A stretch of DNA of 64,000 nt from Fretibacterium fastidiosum (GCF_964642095.1 NZ_OZ209244.1:1674001-1738000), one strand, 5' to 3'. Counted from the stretch's first letter, positions 43,693 to 51,356 are shown. Translations and numbers: made by a program. Notes: a model not told the origin generated them from the sequence alone.

Positions 43693-45180
43693 TCATTCCA
43701 GCGAGATAGCCAATTTCTCAAGCTTCCGGTACGCTCCCAGAAACCAACTCCCCACAACTCCCCCTTTCACCTGCAGCACCATGCGGCGCGCATGGCGCAC
43801 CATACGCCCTATGCTCGTGTAAAACAAAAATCGCAGCGTCCTGGGACGGTAACTCCTCAACGCTTCAGGCAGAAGCAGACGCTTTAACAAACTGTGCAGC
43901 GACAGAGACAGCACCGACACATTCCACCAGAACGCGTTCGACCCAAATCGGTGCGAGATGACGTGCCCGCCGCCCAGGTCCTCCTTCAGGATACGGTGCA
44001 CTTCCTCTGACTTGCCGCACCGCTCACGATACCACCGGATTACCGCTCCTCCCTCCCAATCCAACAGGTTCGTCACGATACCAAACACCTTGTATACGTG
44101 GCCGCCAAGCTCCGTCAGATGCAGCTTCTTCACCTTGGCGTTCTCAGACTCCAGGTCGTCGATCAGCTCCGGTATGAACAGCTGCCGTGAGTCCTGCAGC
44201 TCCTGAGACAGTCGAAGCTTCTTTCCCGATCCCTCCAACTCGAATGCCTCGCGAATGGCAAGAAAACGGTACGTCGGACCTTTCTTGTCGAGACTCAAAG
44301 ACTGTGGCGCATAGACGACCTCCGCCCATTCCTGGCCGTTGCCCAAAGGGCGCCAATCCTTCTCACAAACTGCCTCCACCGCCTCCCTGAAATCCCTGTA
44401 TACAGGACACGAGATCGCAAACTCGATCACCCCGAAACGCGCATCCTGACCCTCCGCCAGATAGCGCAAAAGACGCGTCTGGTAACCCGCACTGTCCGAA
44501 CGGTACCTCACCTTCCTCACTCCCGCAGGAAGATGCGCCAATACCCCCTGCAACTGCTCCAGCTGTCCGTGCCCAGGCTTCACATTCCCGTCCCGGTATT
44601 CCGTCGCCACAGGCAGGTCGTACTCCGGACAGTACACGTTCAACGCCTCGTAACTCCGTTTCCCCTGGTAGTTGTACAACGCCCCGCTCGTCTCCGTCTC
44701 GATGAACGTCGCGTCCTGGTCCAGCGTCAACTCCTCCTGCACGGACGCCTCGAACGCGCACCTCAGAAGATGGCGGTGCACCTCCTCAAATCCCCTCAGC
44801 GCCTCATTCGATGCCGGGATAAAGGAACGACCATGACCCCGCTCCCGGTCCTCCGATTCGTTATGAAAACAGCTGGCGTAGTCCCGGGCCGACGTCGGAG
44901 ATGGAAACGGCAGGGAGACTTTCTTCAGCCCCGCCTGCTCCTTCAAAAACTTCAGGTGTTCCACGGCTCTGCCGCCGCTGAGGTTCAGCAGGACCATCGA
45001 CAGAAGCTGCTCGGAGTCCCGGTACCCTTTGTCCTTCCTGATTCCTATGAAAGTATCGATGACTTCGTCAAGATGGAGCCGATTCCAAAGTTCGATAACG
45101 GGGAAAAGGCCGGCAAAAGGGGTGATGTCCTGCATCTTGTCTGTCGTCTTAACCTCGATTTTTGGTCGTCTGTATGGCAT
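43693..45180 (-). CDS. IS1380-family transposase
   Basis: A 495-residue DDE transposase of the IS1380 type. The family order is visible: LTLDQDATFIETE (first Asp), YRSDSAGYQTRLLRYL (second Asp) and YRERCGKSEEVHRILKEDLG (Glu). I prefer ATG 45180, starting MPYRRPKIEVKTTDK, over a TTG at 45261 that would add 27 residues. The reading frame looks intact. I could not identify convincing terminal inverted repeats, so element borders are open. It lies just upstream of the surface operon, whose promoter region (43474-43692) separates the two. Confidence 0.9.
   Translation of the reverse strand: MPYRRPKIEVKTTDKMQDITPFAGLFPVIELWNRLHLDEVIDTFIGIRKDKGYRDSEQLLSMVLLNLSGGRAVEHLKFLKEQAGLKKVSLPFPSPTSARDYASCFHNESEDRERGHGRSFIPASNEALRGFEEVHRHLLRCAFEASVQEELTLDQDATFIETETSGALYNYQGKRSYEALNVYCPEYDLPVATEYRDGNVKPGHGQLEQLQGVLAHLPAGVRKVRYRSDSAGYQTRLLRYLAEGQDARFGVIEFAISCPVYRDFREAVEAVCEKDWRPLGNGQEWAEVVYAPQSLSLDKKGPTYRFLAIREAFELEGSGKKLRLSQELQDSRQLFIPELIDDLESENAKVKKLHLTELGGHVYKVFGIVTNLLDWEGGAVIRWYRERCGKSEEVHRILKEDLGGGHVISHRFGSNAFWWNVSVLSLSLHSLLKRLLLPEALRSYRPRTLRFLFYTSIGRMVRHARRMVLQVKGGVVGSWFLGAYRKLEKLAISLE
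43693..45180 (-). mobile_element. IS1380-like insertion sequence (coding part; borders not resolved)
   Basis: The element around the transposase probably extends into 43620-43692 and 45181-45290. I compared both flanks and found only weak inverted similarity (ATAACCCC near 43628 and the complement of GGGGTAAT near 45288). With no clear ends or target duplication I give only the coding limits. Confidence 0.6.
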
Positions 45181-45335
45181 AATGGTCTTCGCACCTCGCA
45201 GGTGATGGCTTATTGTTTGGTGACTTAAGCTTAACACTGTTTTTGCAAACAGTCCCTGCAAGGTGCTGTTTTTTTGCCCGCGGGTTGGGGTAATCCGTAT
45301 AGTCCGCCATTGGTCCGCTCTCCGGAATGTACCTC

Positions 45336-45363
45336 ATTTGCAATCGAAGATTTGCAATCGAAG
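45336..45363 (+). repeat. Tandem 14-base direct repeat
   Basis: ATTTGCAATCGAAG occurs twice in a row without a spacer in the intergenic region upstream of the transposase. It may be slippage or the trace of an excised element. Confidence 0.6.
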
Positions 45364-45427
45364 CCGCCGTACGTCTCGTTATTCTCCGACAAAAACGTCT
45401 GCGAAACCGACCGAACTGTCTCCACAC

Positions 45428-45475
45428 ATGCAAAGGCGCGGAGCATCCCCTTCGGGTTGCTCCGCGCCTTTGCAT
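45428..45475. repeat. 18-base perfect inverted repeat (large hairpin)
   Basis: The arms at 45428-45445 and 45458-45475 (ATGCAAAGGCGCGGAGCA and its complement) pair perfectly around a 12-base loop. No T run follows on either side at once, so it may be a bidirectional stop, a cruciform, or an element end. The region 45181-45923 contains no gene that I can support. Confidence 0.7.
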
Positions 45476-45621
45476 TTCCATGGAATTCCGTATATTTACT
45501 CAGGTCGTACCCGGATCCCGCGCCGCCCCCGAATTTATAACGATTCCAGACAATACATATTTCCACTTCTATTTTCCCATGTTAGGCTCCAGGGAGAAAT
45601 ATGTCAAGGACTCGTGCACCT

Positions 45622-45770
45622 CCCAAATCCACAGGCAAAGTTTTTAACATGCGGTGAGGTCAGGTTTTGCGCGTTTTCTGCCGCACCGGACGGGTGCAAG
45701 GTCAAAGTCGGCTTACCTGTACAACAACGGGCTTGAGCCTCGATAAGGCCGCCGAACCTGCGGATTTGGG
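45622..45770 (-). repeat. MITE-like element, family A, copy 2
   Basis: This 149-base copy is inverted relative to 5950-6100 and aligns with it throughout. Its ends, CCCAAATCCACAGG at 45622-45635 and CCTGCGGATTTGGG at 45757-45770, are inverted repeats with one mismatch, better preserved than in copy 1. No clear target duplication remains. It lies upstream of the promoter of the first OB-fold gene. Confidence 0.75.
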
Positions 45771-45785
45771 GAGCCGTTCCGGGCT

Positions 45786-45813
45786 TTGACTTTAGTCCAT
45801 TACGTTGTAAAAT
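45786..45813 (+). promoter_or_regulatory. Promoter of the first OB-fold gene
   Basis: TTGACT at 45786-45791 and TAAAAT at 45808-45813 are separated by 16 bases, each five of six matches to the sigma-70 consensus. It lies about 110 bases ahead of the start codon. Confidence 0.65.
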
Positions 45814-45923
45814 AAAAGACAAGGCAAAGGGCAGGGGGACGCCCACGACGAGACGTCCTATGGCCCGGCGTTTCCCGTTCACGAACAGGAAGTTCCAGTC
45901 ACGACAAGACGAGGTGAGGTGTA

Positions 45924-46217
45924 ATGGTTCAGGTTGAAAACAGCGTCACGGTCTCAGGCCTCCTGCACTTTATCAGCAGGAAGAAGGATCAGAAGTACAT
46001 TCCCTTTTCCATCCGTCACGAGAACCCATGGCCGGATGGGACGACCCGCAAGGACTTTTTAACGGTGCGCGCCTTTCCCGCCGAGCTTCAGGAGAAGCTG
46101 AAGAACCTGGCGGAGGGGACCCCCGTCTGGGTGGATGGGGTCCTCCGTTCCTCGCGGGGGAGCGGAGAGCTCTACCTTGCCGCACTGAAGCTGGACGTTA
46201 TAGAGGCACAGAGCTGA
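45924..46217 (+). CDS. Small OB-fold (SSB-like) protein, copy 1
   Basis: A 97-residue protein with the look of a single-stranded-DNA-binding OB fold. It has an N-terminal strand ENSVTVSGLLHFI, a central IPFSIRHEN and TVRAF, and a final GTPVWVDGVLRSSRGSGELYL that matches the 'G-x-x-V-x-V-x-G-x-L' strand of SSB/PriB proteins. It lacks the acidic SSB tail. A paralogue of 95 residues lies at 46596-46883 and shares TRKDFL/PRKDFL and LRSSRGSG. Role unknown: nucleic-acid binding is the fair guess. ATG 45924 has GAGGTG upstream. Confidence 0.65.
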   Translation: MVQVENSVTVSGLLHFISRKKDQKYIPFSIRHENPWPDGTTRKDFLTVRAFPAELQEKLKNLAEGTPVWVDGVLRSSRGSGELYLAALKLDVIEAQS

Positions 46218-46283
46218 CGGAGGCCGCCCCGGCGTCGGGGCAGGCCTCCGCGTTCTCCGGGCGGTATGCCTGAAATCATTATA

Positions 46284-46564
46284 ATACCAATTTGCGTCTA
46301 AAGGGCAAGAAAGGCCCCCCTGCAAGGGGGGCTGCTCCGAAGGGGCTGGGGGGTGTTTTTCATAAGACGCGCCTGTCTGACATTCCCCGTCAACGCCTCC
46401 ACAAGGCAATCCATTGCCTTGCTTCGGCACAGCCGACCAACGCAGCGCCGCAATCGTTGACGCGATTGCATAAGCTGCGTCGTCTGGCTGAACCCCTCCG
46501 GTTCGCTGACGCGAACCACCTCCCCTTTCAGGGGAGGCAATCCATATTAAACGCGAATTGGTAT
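46284..46564 (+). repeat. MITE-like element, family C, complete copy
   Basis: A 281-base element bounded by inverted repeats ATACCAATTTGCGTCTAA (46284-46301) and TTAAACGCGAATTGGTAT (46547-46564), 15 of 18 positions matching. Each end is followed by an inner hairpin: GCCCCCC/GGGGGGC near 46313-46331 and CCTCCCC/GGGGAGG near 46519-46537. TA dinucleotides at both borders would suit an IS630/mariner-type target. It sits exactly between the two paralogous OB-fold genes. A solo right end lies at 25197-25235. Confidence 0.75.
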
Positions 46565-46595
46565 AAGATAAGCAAATTTTAAGGAGGTTTTTCCC

Positions 46596-46883
46596 TTGAG
46601 CTGGGAGAATAAGGTGAGGCTGGCGGGGCAGGTGCACTTCATCAAAGCGCAGGCGGAGGGCGAGACGGGCACGGGAAAGTACGTGCGTTTTGCCGTGAAG
46701 CAGGACAACCACGAGTTGGACGGCTCGCCGCGAAAGGACTTCCTGGTGGTGCGCGTCTACGATCAGGCGCTGAGGGACGTCCTGTCGGGCAAGAAGGACG
46801 GAGACCCCGTGGCGGTGGAGGGCACGCTTCGCTCCTCGCGGGGGAGCGGCGTCAACTACGTCCGGTGCAGCGCCATTAAGTGA
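46596..46883 (+). CDS. Small OB-fold (SSB-like) protein, copy 2
   Basis: A 95-residue paralogue of the 45924 product. Shared features are the N-terminal strand NKVRLAGQVHFI, VRFAVKQDNHE, SPRKDFLVVRVYD and GDPVAVEGTLRSSRGSG. It starts at TTG 46596, eight bases after a perfect AAGGAGG. It too lacks an acidic tail, and ends in a strand, VNYVRCSAIK. The two genes probably arose by tandem duplication and were then split by the family-C element. Partner proteins are not evident; a housekeeping SSB should be elsewhere. Confidence 0.68.
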   Translation: MSWENKVRLAGQVHFIKAQAEGETGTGKYVRFAVKQDNHELDGSPRKDFLVVRVYDQALRDVLSGKKDGDPVAVEGTLRSSRGSGVNYVRCSAIK

Positions 46884-46945
46884 GAGGGGCGGGCGGAGCG
46901 CCACCGAAGGGCGTTCCGCCCGCCTCGACCGCACCCCGGCGTGCG

Positions 46946-47461
46946 TTACAGCAGCTTCTTGAGGGCCTCGACGGCGTCCTCGTAGTTGGGCTCGTCCGTC
47001 ACCTCCGGCACCACCTGCACGTAGCGCACCACGTCGTCCTTGTCCACGATGAACACGGAGCGCGTCAACAGGCGCAGCTCCTTGATCAGCACGCCGTAGG
47101 CCGTCCCGAAGGACGCCGTGCGGTGGTCGGAGAGGGCGATGGCGTTCTCGATCCCCTCGACGGCGCAGAAGCGCTTGATGGCGAAGGGAAGGTCCATGGT
47201 GAGGTTCAGGACGACGACGTCGCCCGGCTCCTGAGCCGCGTCCTCATTGAACCAGCGGAGCTGAAGGCTGCAGACCGGCGTGTCCAGGGACGGCGCGACG
47301 GAGAGGACCTTCACCTTCCCCGCGTAGTCCTTCAGGCTCTTTTCGGCAAGGCCGCTGTCCAGGACCACGAAGTCCGGTGCCTTGTCTCCGACCCTGGGCG
47401 TCGTCCCCAGAAGCGTCAGGGGCTTGCCCTTCATGGTGATGATTCCCGTTCTTTCCTGCAT
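46946..47461 (-). CDS. tpx: Thiol peroxidase (Tpx-type peroxiredoxin)
   Basis: Tpx reduces hydrogen and alkyl peroxides with electrons from thioredoxin. The 171-residue product has the peroxidatic cysteine in PSLDTPVCSLQLRWF and the resolving cysteine in KRFCAVEGIENAIALSDHR. Residues Thr and Arg of the catalytic site are in place. The usual D-T of CDTQ is replaced by SLQ. ATG 47461 has GGGGAGG at good distance. A small Cys-rich protein is encoded 31 bases upstream on the same strand and may be co-transcribed. Confidence 0.94.
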   Translation of the reverse strand: MQERTGIITMKGKPLTLLGTTPRVGDKAPDFVVLDSGLAEKSLKDYAGKVKVLSVAPSLDTPVCSLQLRWFNEDAAQEPGDVVVLNLTMDLPFAIKRFCAVEGIENAIALSDHRTASFGTAYGVLIKELRLLTRSVFIVDKDDVVRYVQVVPEVTDEPNYEDAVEALKKLL

Positions 47462-47492
47462 TGCGATGACCTCCCCTTAATTTGAAATTTGC

Positions 47493-47753
47493 TTATTCCC
47501 CACAGCACCCGCCGCTGCATCCGCTGCATCCGCCGCTGCAGATGCCGGTCTGCCATGCGTTGACCACGGGCACGAAGACGTCCAGGATCGCGGGGATCTG
47601 GTCCGTGCCCTCCTCCGTGCCCGTCAGTTCGAGTTCGGCCATCACCGCCTCCGGGGTCTCCGCCCCGTCCAGGATGAGCTGGACGATGTCCTTCAGCAGG
47701 ATGTTCTTCTCCGGACAGACGGGGGTGTCCGCCGGTGCCTTGATCCACTCCAT
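47493..47753 (-). CDS. Small acidic protein with Cys-rich C-terminal tail, upstream of tpx
   Basis: The 86-residue protein has one Cys near the N terminus (C13) and a tail of five cysteines spaced C-x3-C-x2-C-x3-CC at residues 72-84, in the Gly/Ser setting CSGGCSGCSGGCC. The middle is acidic and helical. The tail could bind a metal or Fe-S cluster, or act as a thiol relay. A weak resemblance of residues 12-40 to bacterioferritin-associated-ferredoxin-like domains is speculative. ATG 47753 has GAGGAGG upstream. Its position before tpx suggests a role in peroxide or redox defence. Confidence 0.6.
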   Translation of the reverse strand: MEWIKAPADTPVCPEKNILLKDIVQLILDGAETPEAVMAELELTGTEEGTDQIPAILDVFVPVVNAWQTGICSGGCSGCSGGCCGE

Positions 47754-47890
47754 GATAAAACCCTCCTCACGGTCTTTGTCGGCTGCGGCCTCGCGACCTC
47801 GTGCCTGCGAAGCATTGTATCGTAAACGGGGCCTCGTGCAAAGGGCGCGGGCTAAGGGCTTTTACCTGACTTTGATCGTTCAGCTTATAT

Positions 47891-48068
47891 TTAAGGGGGA
47901 CGTCGGTCAATCTTAAAAGTGGTGGGAAGCGATCGGAGATCGTCAAACCAGGGGTGTCCTTCAGCGCCTGAACTGCCCCACGCGCTTCGCGCGGCCCGAT
48001 GGAGTTTCAGGCGCTGAGGGGAGACCTGCGGTTGACCGCTCTCGACGATTTGGCCAGCGTTTCCTCAG
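47891..48068 (-). repeat. MITE-like element, family B, copy 1
   Basis: A 178-base element, inverted relative to the copy at 54149-54353. The two align from end to end, including TCGTCGAGAGCGGTCAACCG against TCGTTGAGAACTGTCAACCG and a 22-base identical core (47975-47996 and 54222-54243). Inside lies a perfect 12-base inverted repeat, TCAGCGCCTGAA with its complement (47961-47972, 48006-48017), that encloses a smaller CGCGC/GCGCG stem. This copy lacks about 30 bases present in the other. The terminal repeats are decayed. Confidence 0.7.
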
Positions 48069-48084
48069 CGGAGCCGGAAGGGCT

Positions 48085-48113
48085 TTGGCATAAACGGTCG
48101 GTGCCTGTATAAT
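48085..48113 (+). promoter_or_regulatory. Sigma-70 promoter of the small membrane-protein gene
   Basis: TTGGCA at 48085-48090, a 17-base spacer and a perfect TATAAT at 48108-48113. It lies 16 bases outside the family-B element. Confidence 0.8.
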
Positions 48114-48178
48114 CATGAGGAGGACCCGACGCAGGTGACAGGGCGTCAGGCAGGAACCTTTGGGGCGAGGAGGCGAAG

Positions 48179-48565
48179 ATGATGACGTTTGTCTGGCTGG
48201 GGGCTGGGATCGTCTTTTTCGGCTTGGGGTTGTGGCAGTGGGCCCGCGGAGGCTCCGGTCTGTGGCAGATACTGAACCTTCGGCGGAGGGAGAAGACCCT
48301 GACCGCGGAGGAGAGGCTCGAGGCCGAGGGCACGGTGCACCGGCTGGAGCGCGCAACGGACCGCGCTCTCTTGCTGAGCTTCAGGATTTTGGGCTATCTG
48401 GCGATCGTGCTGTGGCTGGTGTTGGGAGTCAGCCTGCTCATGGATTTTCTTGGGGTCGACTGGACCAGCCGCTTTCGGGCACGGCAGTATTGGAATGCCG
48501 ACACGGAGGCGCTTCCCGACCGCAACACGGTCCTGCGCTCCATAGGGTCGAAGCTGAGGAAGTAG
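48179..48565 (+). CDS. Small two-helix membrane protein of unknown function
   Basis: The 128-residue protein has a first hydrophobic helix at residues 4-22 (VWLGAGIVFFGLGLWQWA), a cytoplasmic or periplasmic stretch of charged helix (RRREKTLTAEERLEAEGTVH), and a second helix at about 66-88 (LLLSFRILGYLAIVLWLVLG). The C terminus is basic. I recognise no family. The start could be either of two adjacent ATG codons (48179, 48182), with GGCGAGGAGG upstream. It has its own strong promoter and ends just before a convergent operon. Confidence 0.65.
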   Translation: MMTFVWLGAGIVFFGLGLWQWARGGSGLWQILNLRRREKTLTAEERLEAEGTVHRLERATDRALLLSFRILGYLAIVLWLVLGVSLLMDFLGVDWTSRFRARQYWNADTEALPDRNTVLRSIGSKLRK

Positions 48566-48618
48566 CGGCGGCGTCTGAGGTCAAGGTCGGTCGGGCAAGG
48601 GTGCCCGACCGGCCTTTT

Positions 48619-48858
48619 TCATAGCGGCTTTCCGTCCTGCGGGCCCCGACGGGCGATCTTCGTCAGGAAGAGCCAGCCCTGCCACAGGCCGAAGAGGAGC
48701 GCCGCCGGGATGGCGGCGACGGAGAGCCAGCCGGGGTACCCCTCCGCGTCTAGCCACCGCGACAGCCAAACGCCAAGAAAGGCATAACCGGCCACCACCA
48801 GGCCCGTCGAGAGGACGCGGCCGAAGAGCGCCACGTCCCGAAGCCCCTTCCCCTTCAT
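48619..48858 (-). CDS. AtpZ/AtpI-like small membrane protein
   Basis: The 79-residue product has two membrane helices separated by a short loop: STGLVVAGYAFLGVWLSRWLD and PGWLSVAAIPAALLFGLWQGW. This matches the F0F1-ATPase-associated AtpZ/AtpI type, which lies ahead of ATP synthase genes in many bacteria and may carry magnesium or help c-ring assembly. ATG 48858 overlaps the parB stop (ATGA). No atp genes follow here; the neighbour is a convergent membrane-protein gene. A longer open frame upstream is only parB in another phase. Confidence 0.7.
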   Translation of the reverse strand: MKGKGLRDVALFGRVLSTGLVVAGYAFLGVWLSRWLDAEGYPGWLSVAAIPAALLFGLWQGWLFLTKIARRGPQDGKPL

Positions 48859-49754
48859 CGTGCCGCCTCCTCCGGATAGAGCATCCTGAGACACGTCTCC
48901 AGCGCCTCCAGCAGCTGAGCGTCGTCCACGCCCTGCAGGCCGTCCAAGACGATGCGTCCCGCGCCGCTGCGCCGTCCGACGCGGATCTTGATGCCCCGTC
49001 GCCGAAAGTCGCGGAGCGGCCGAGGAAGCCGCAGGGCCTGGAATCGCCCGCGGGGGGGCGCCGGCAGCTCTGGAGCCACTGGCTCGTCCTCCTCCGGAAG
49101 GCGGACGGCCTCCTCCAGCTGACGCACGGTCATGGCTCCATCGGCAGCGCGCAGGCCCAGAGCCACGCACCTCGCGGCGGACTCCGCGCCCAGGAGCGCC
49201 CGGGCGTGCCCCTCGGTGATGCGCCCTGCCGCCAGGAGCCCCCGCACCTCGTCCGGCAGCTTGAGGAGCCGCAGGCGGTTTGCCACGAGGGCCCGGCTCC
49301 ACCCCAGACGGTCGGCGCACTCCTCCTGGGTCAGGCTGCTGCGCTCGATCATGGCCGCGAGGGCGGAGGCGACCTCGATGGGGGAGAGGTCCTTCCGCTG
49401 GACGTTCTCGATGAGGGAGAGCTCGCGCGCTTCGGCCTCGGAGGCGGTCAGGATTCGGGCGGGGACCTCCCGCAGGCCCGCCAGGGCCGCCGCACGCCAG
49501 CGCCGCTCCCCGGCGACGATGCGGAGGCCTCCGTCCTCCTCCCTCCGCAGGAGGAGGGGCTGGAGGATGCCGTGGAGCTCGATGGACGCGGCCAGGTGCT
49601 TCAGCTCCTCCTCGTCCATCTCCTTCCGGGGCTGTTCCGGGTCCGGCCGGAGGTCCTCCAGGCGTACCCGGTAGATCTTCTCCAGGGCGGCGTCGCCCGC
49701 CCCGCTCCCCAGGAGGGCCGAGAACCCCTTGCCTAGGGCTTTTCGCTCAGCCAT
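48855..49754 (-). CDS. parB: Chromosome-partitioning protein ParB
   Basis: ParB binds parS sites, spreads as a CTP-dependent clamp and works with ParA in origin segregation. The 299-residue protein starts GKGFSALLGSG, then has the CTP-binding ParB/Srx domain (LRPDPEQPRK, IVAGERRWRAAALAGLREVP, ELSLIENVQRKDLSPIEVA), the HTH region (LTQEECADRLGWSRALVANRLRLLKLP) and a C-terminal dimer domain. ATG 49754 lies inside the end of parA with a 22-base overlap. No perfect parS (TGTTTCACGTGAAACA) was found in the window. Confidence 0.95.
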   Translation of the reverse strand: MAERKALGKGFSALLGSGAGDAALEKIYRVRLEDLRPDPEQPRKEMDEEELKHLAASIELHGILQPLLLRREEDGGLRIVAGERRWRAAALAGLREVPARILTASEAEARELSLIENVQRKDLSPIEVASALAAMIERSSLTQEECADRLGWSRALVANRLRLLKLPDEVRGLLAAGRITEGHARALLGAESAARCVALGLRAADGAMTVRQLEEAVRLPEEDEPVAPELPAPPRGRFQALRLPRPLRDFRRRGIKIRVGRRSGAGRIVLDGLQGVDDAQLLEALETCLRMLYPEEAAR

Positions 49755-50521
49755 CGCTGGATGACCTCCTTCGCCAGGGCCTCGTAGGCGCGGGCCCCCG
49801 TGCTGTTGGCGTCGTAGTAGGCGATGGGTGAGCCGTAGCTCGGCGCCTCGGACAGGCGGACGTTGCGGGGGATCACCGCGTCGAACACGACGTCGCCGAA
49901 CTGGCGGCGCACCTCCGCCATCACCTCGTTGCCCAGGCGGGTGCGCGAGTCGTAGAGGGTCAGGAGGATGCCCGATATCTCAAGCGACGGGTTCAGCGTC
50001 TCGTGGACCAGGTTCACCGTGCGGACCAGCTGGGTGACGCCCTCCAGCGCGTAGTACTCGCACTGAATGGGCACCAGGAGGCGGTCGCAGGCCGCCAGGG
50101 CGTTGAGGGTGAGGATGCCCAGGGAGGGGGGGCAGTCGATCAGGACGAGGTCGTATCCGCAGACCTTCTCCAGTTGGCGCTTGAGCTTGGACTCCCGGCT
50201 GATGGCGCTGGCCAGCTCGATCTCCGCACCGGCCAGGTCCAGTGACGAGGGCAGCAGGCTGACGTTCTTCCAGGCCGTCGTCAGGATGGCGTCCTGAATG
50301 GGGACGTCGCCGATGAGGACGTTGTAGACGCTCCTTCCCAGGGCCGAGGCGTTGACCCCAAGCCCGCTCGTCCCGTTGGCCTGGGGGTCCATGTCCACGA
50401 ACAGGACGGAGTAGTCGTGTCGGCCCAGCTCGGCCGCCAGGTTGATGCAGGTGGTCGTCTTCCCCACGCCGCCCTTTTGATTGGATACAACGATCGTTGG
50501 AGCCTGATCGGACGTTGGCAC
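49733..50521 (-). CDS. parA: Chromosome-partitioning ATPase ParA (Soj)
   Basis: ParA is the deviant-Walker ATPase that moves ParB-parS complexes. The 262-residue product has the signature Lys in NQKGGVGKTT, the DMDPQANGTSGLG switch I, and LVLIDCPPSLGILTLNAL. The start is GTG 50521, which shares a base with the rsmG stop (TAGTG), so rsmG, parA and parB are translationally coupled. The larger open frame upstream lies in rsmG. The order rsmG-parA-parB is the usual one near replication origins. Confidence 0.96.
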   Translation of the reverse strand: MPTSDQAPTIVVSNQKGGVGKTTTCINLAAELGRHDYSVLFVDMDPQANGTSGLGVNASALGRSVYNVLIGDVPIQDAILTTAWKNVSLLPSSLDLAGAEIELASAISRESKLKRQLEKVCGYDLVLIDCPPSLGILTLNALAACDRLLVPIQCEYYALEGVTQLVRTVNLVHETLNPSLEISGILLTLYDSRTRLGNEVMAEVRRQFGDVVFDAVIPRNVRLSEAPSYGSPIAYYDANSTGARAYEALAKEVIQRWLSEKP

Positions 50522-51291
50522 TACAGCCACCAGCCTTTCATTGAAGCCGCGCCTGCGGGGCGCGGGTACGCGCGGGGACAGGGCCAAGCCTTCTCCCACA
50601 GGACGAGGCGGCGGGAGGACTCCGGCCCTCCGTACCCGTAGATGAGGGGCGCCCTGAGTCCCAGCCCCTGCCAGCGGCCGCGCACCTCCGCCAGCTCCGC
50701 GTCGAGCTTCGGCCCCTTGAAGGTGAGGAGAACCCCGCCCACCTCCACGAAGGGGGACAGGAGCTCCGCCGTGACGCCCGCGCTGGCTACGGCTCTGGCC
50801 CCAGCCAGGGCAAAGGACTCGCGCCGAGTGCGGGCGGCTTCCTCGCTTCGAGTGCAGAGGACCGTCACGTTGGAGAGCGCGAGGGCCTCCGCGATCTCCT
50901 GCACGGCGCGGCACTTCTTGCCGACGCTGTCCAGCAGGAGGATCCGGAGGTCCGGCCGGCAGATGGCCCAGACCAGTCCGGGAAGCCCGCCGCCGCTGCC
51001 GAGGTCGAGGACCTGTCCCGTGGGCGGCAGAAAGGGCACGGACTCAAGGCAGTCCGCGACGTGCAGGCTGTAGAGCTCCTCCGCGCCGCGCGTGCCCGTC
51101 AGGCGCGCCGTCGTGCAGGACGCCAGAAGGTCCGCGTAGCGGCGCAGGACCGCCCGATGCGTCTCCTCGATCTCGGCGGGGCCGGGACCCTGTGCGGGCG
51201 TGGCCCCGCCGAAGGAGGCCCTCTTTTTGTCCTTTTCTTCCCTCTCGCCCAAACCGTCCGCCCCCTGAAATTCGACCTCGGCCAGTGCCAT
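50521..51291 (-). CDS. rsmG: 16S rRNA (guanine-527-N7)-methyltransferase
   Basis: RsmG adds the N7-methyl group to G527 in the 530 loop of 16S rRNA using SAM. The 256-residue protein has the SAM motif VLDLGSGGGLPGLVWAI, the adjoining LLLDSVGKKCRAVQEIAEAL, and the late ARAVASAGVTAELL. The N-terminal 30 residues are a charged extension not usually seen. ATG 51291 starts MALAEVEFQ. The stop overlaps the parA start by one base. A GC hairpin at 51357-51385 separates it from hydF upstream. Confidence 0.93.
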   Translation of the reverse strand: MALAEVEFQGADGLGEREEKDKKRASFGGATPAQGPGPAEIEETHRAVLRRYADLLASCTTARLTGTRGAEELYSLHVADCLESVPFLPPTGQVLDLGSGGGLPGLVWAICRPDLRILLLDSVGKKCRAVQEIAEALALSNVTVLCTRSEEAARTRRESFALAGARAVASAGVTAELLSPFVEVGGVLLTFKGPKLDAELAEVRGRWQGLGLRAPLIYGYGGPESSRRLVLWEKAWPCPRAYPRPAGAASMKGWWL

Positions 51292-51356
51292 CTATTCTAT
51301 CATTAGTTCCGTCATTGCCGCCTGCCGTTTGTTGCCCCCGGCGTCCGCGGACGGCG

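Noticed and set aside
43600..45300. Terminal inverted repeats for the IS1380 element.
   Set aside because: Only short, badly matching AACCCC/GGGGTT stretches could be paired, with no target duplication, so I give no borders.
45181..45566. Overlapping small open frames on both strands upstream of the transposase.
   Set aside because: They are generated by the perfect hairpin, which reads similarly on both strands. None has a ribosome site or recognisable domain.
46059..46934. Minus-strand frame across both OB-fold genes and the family-C element.
   Set aside because: It runs through the non-coding element and antisense to two real genes; it has no motif of its own.
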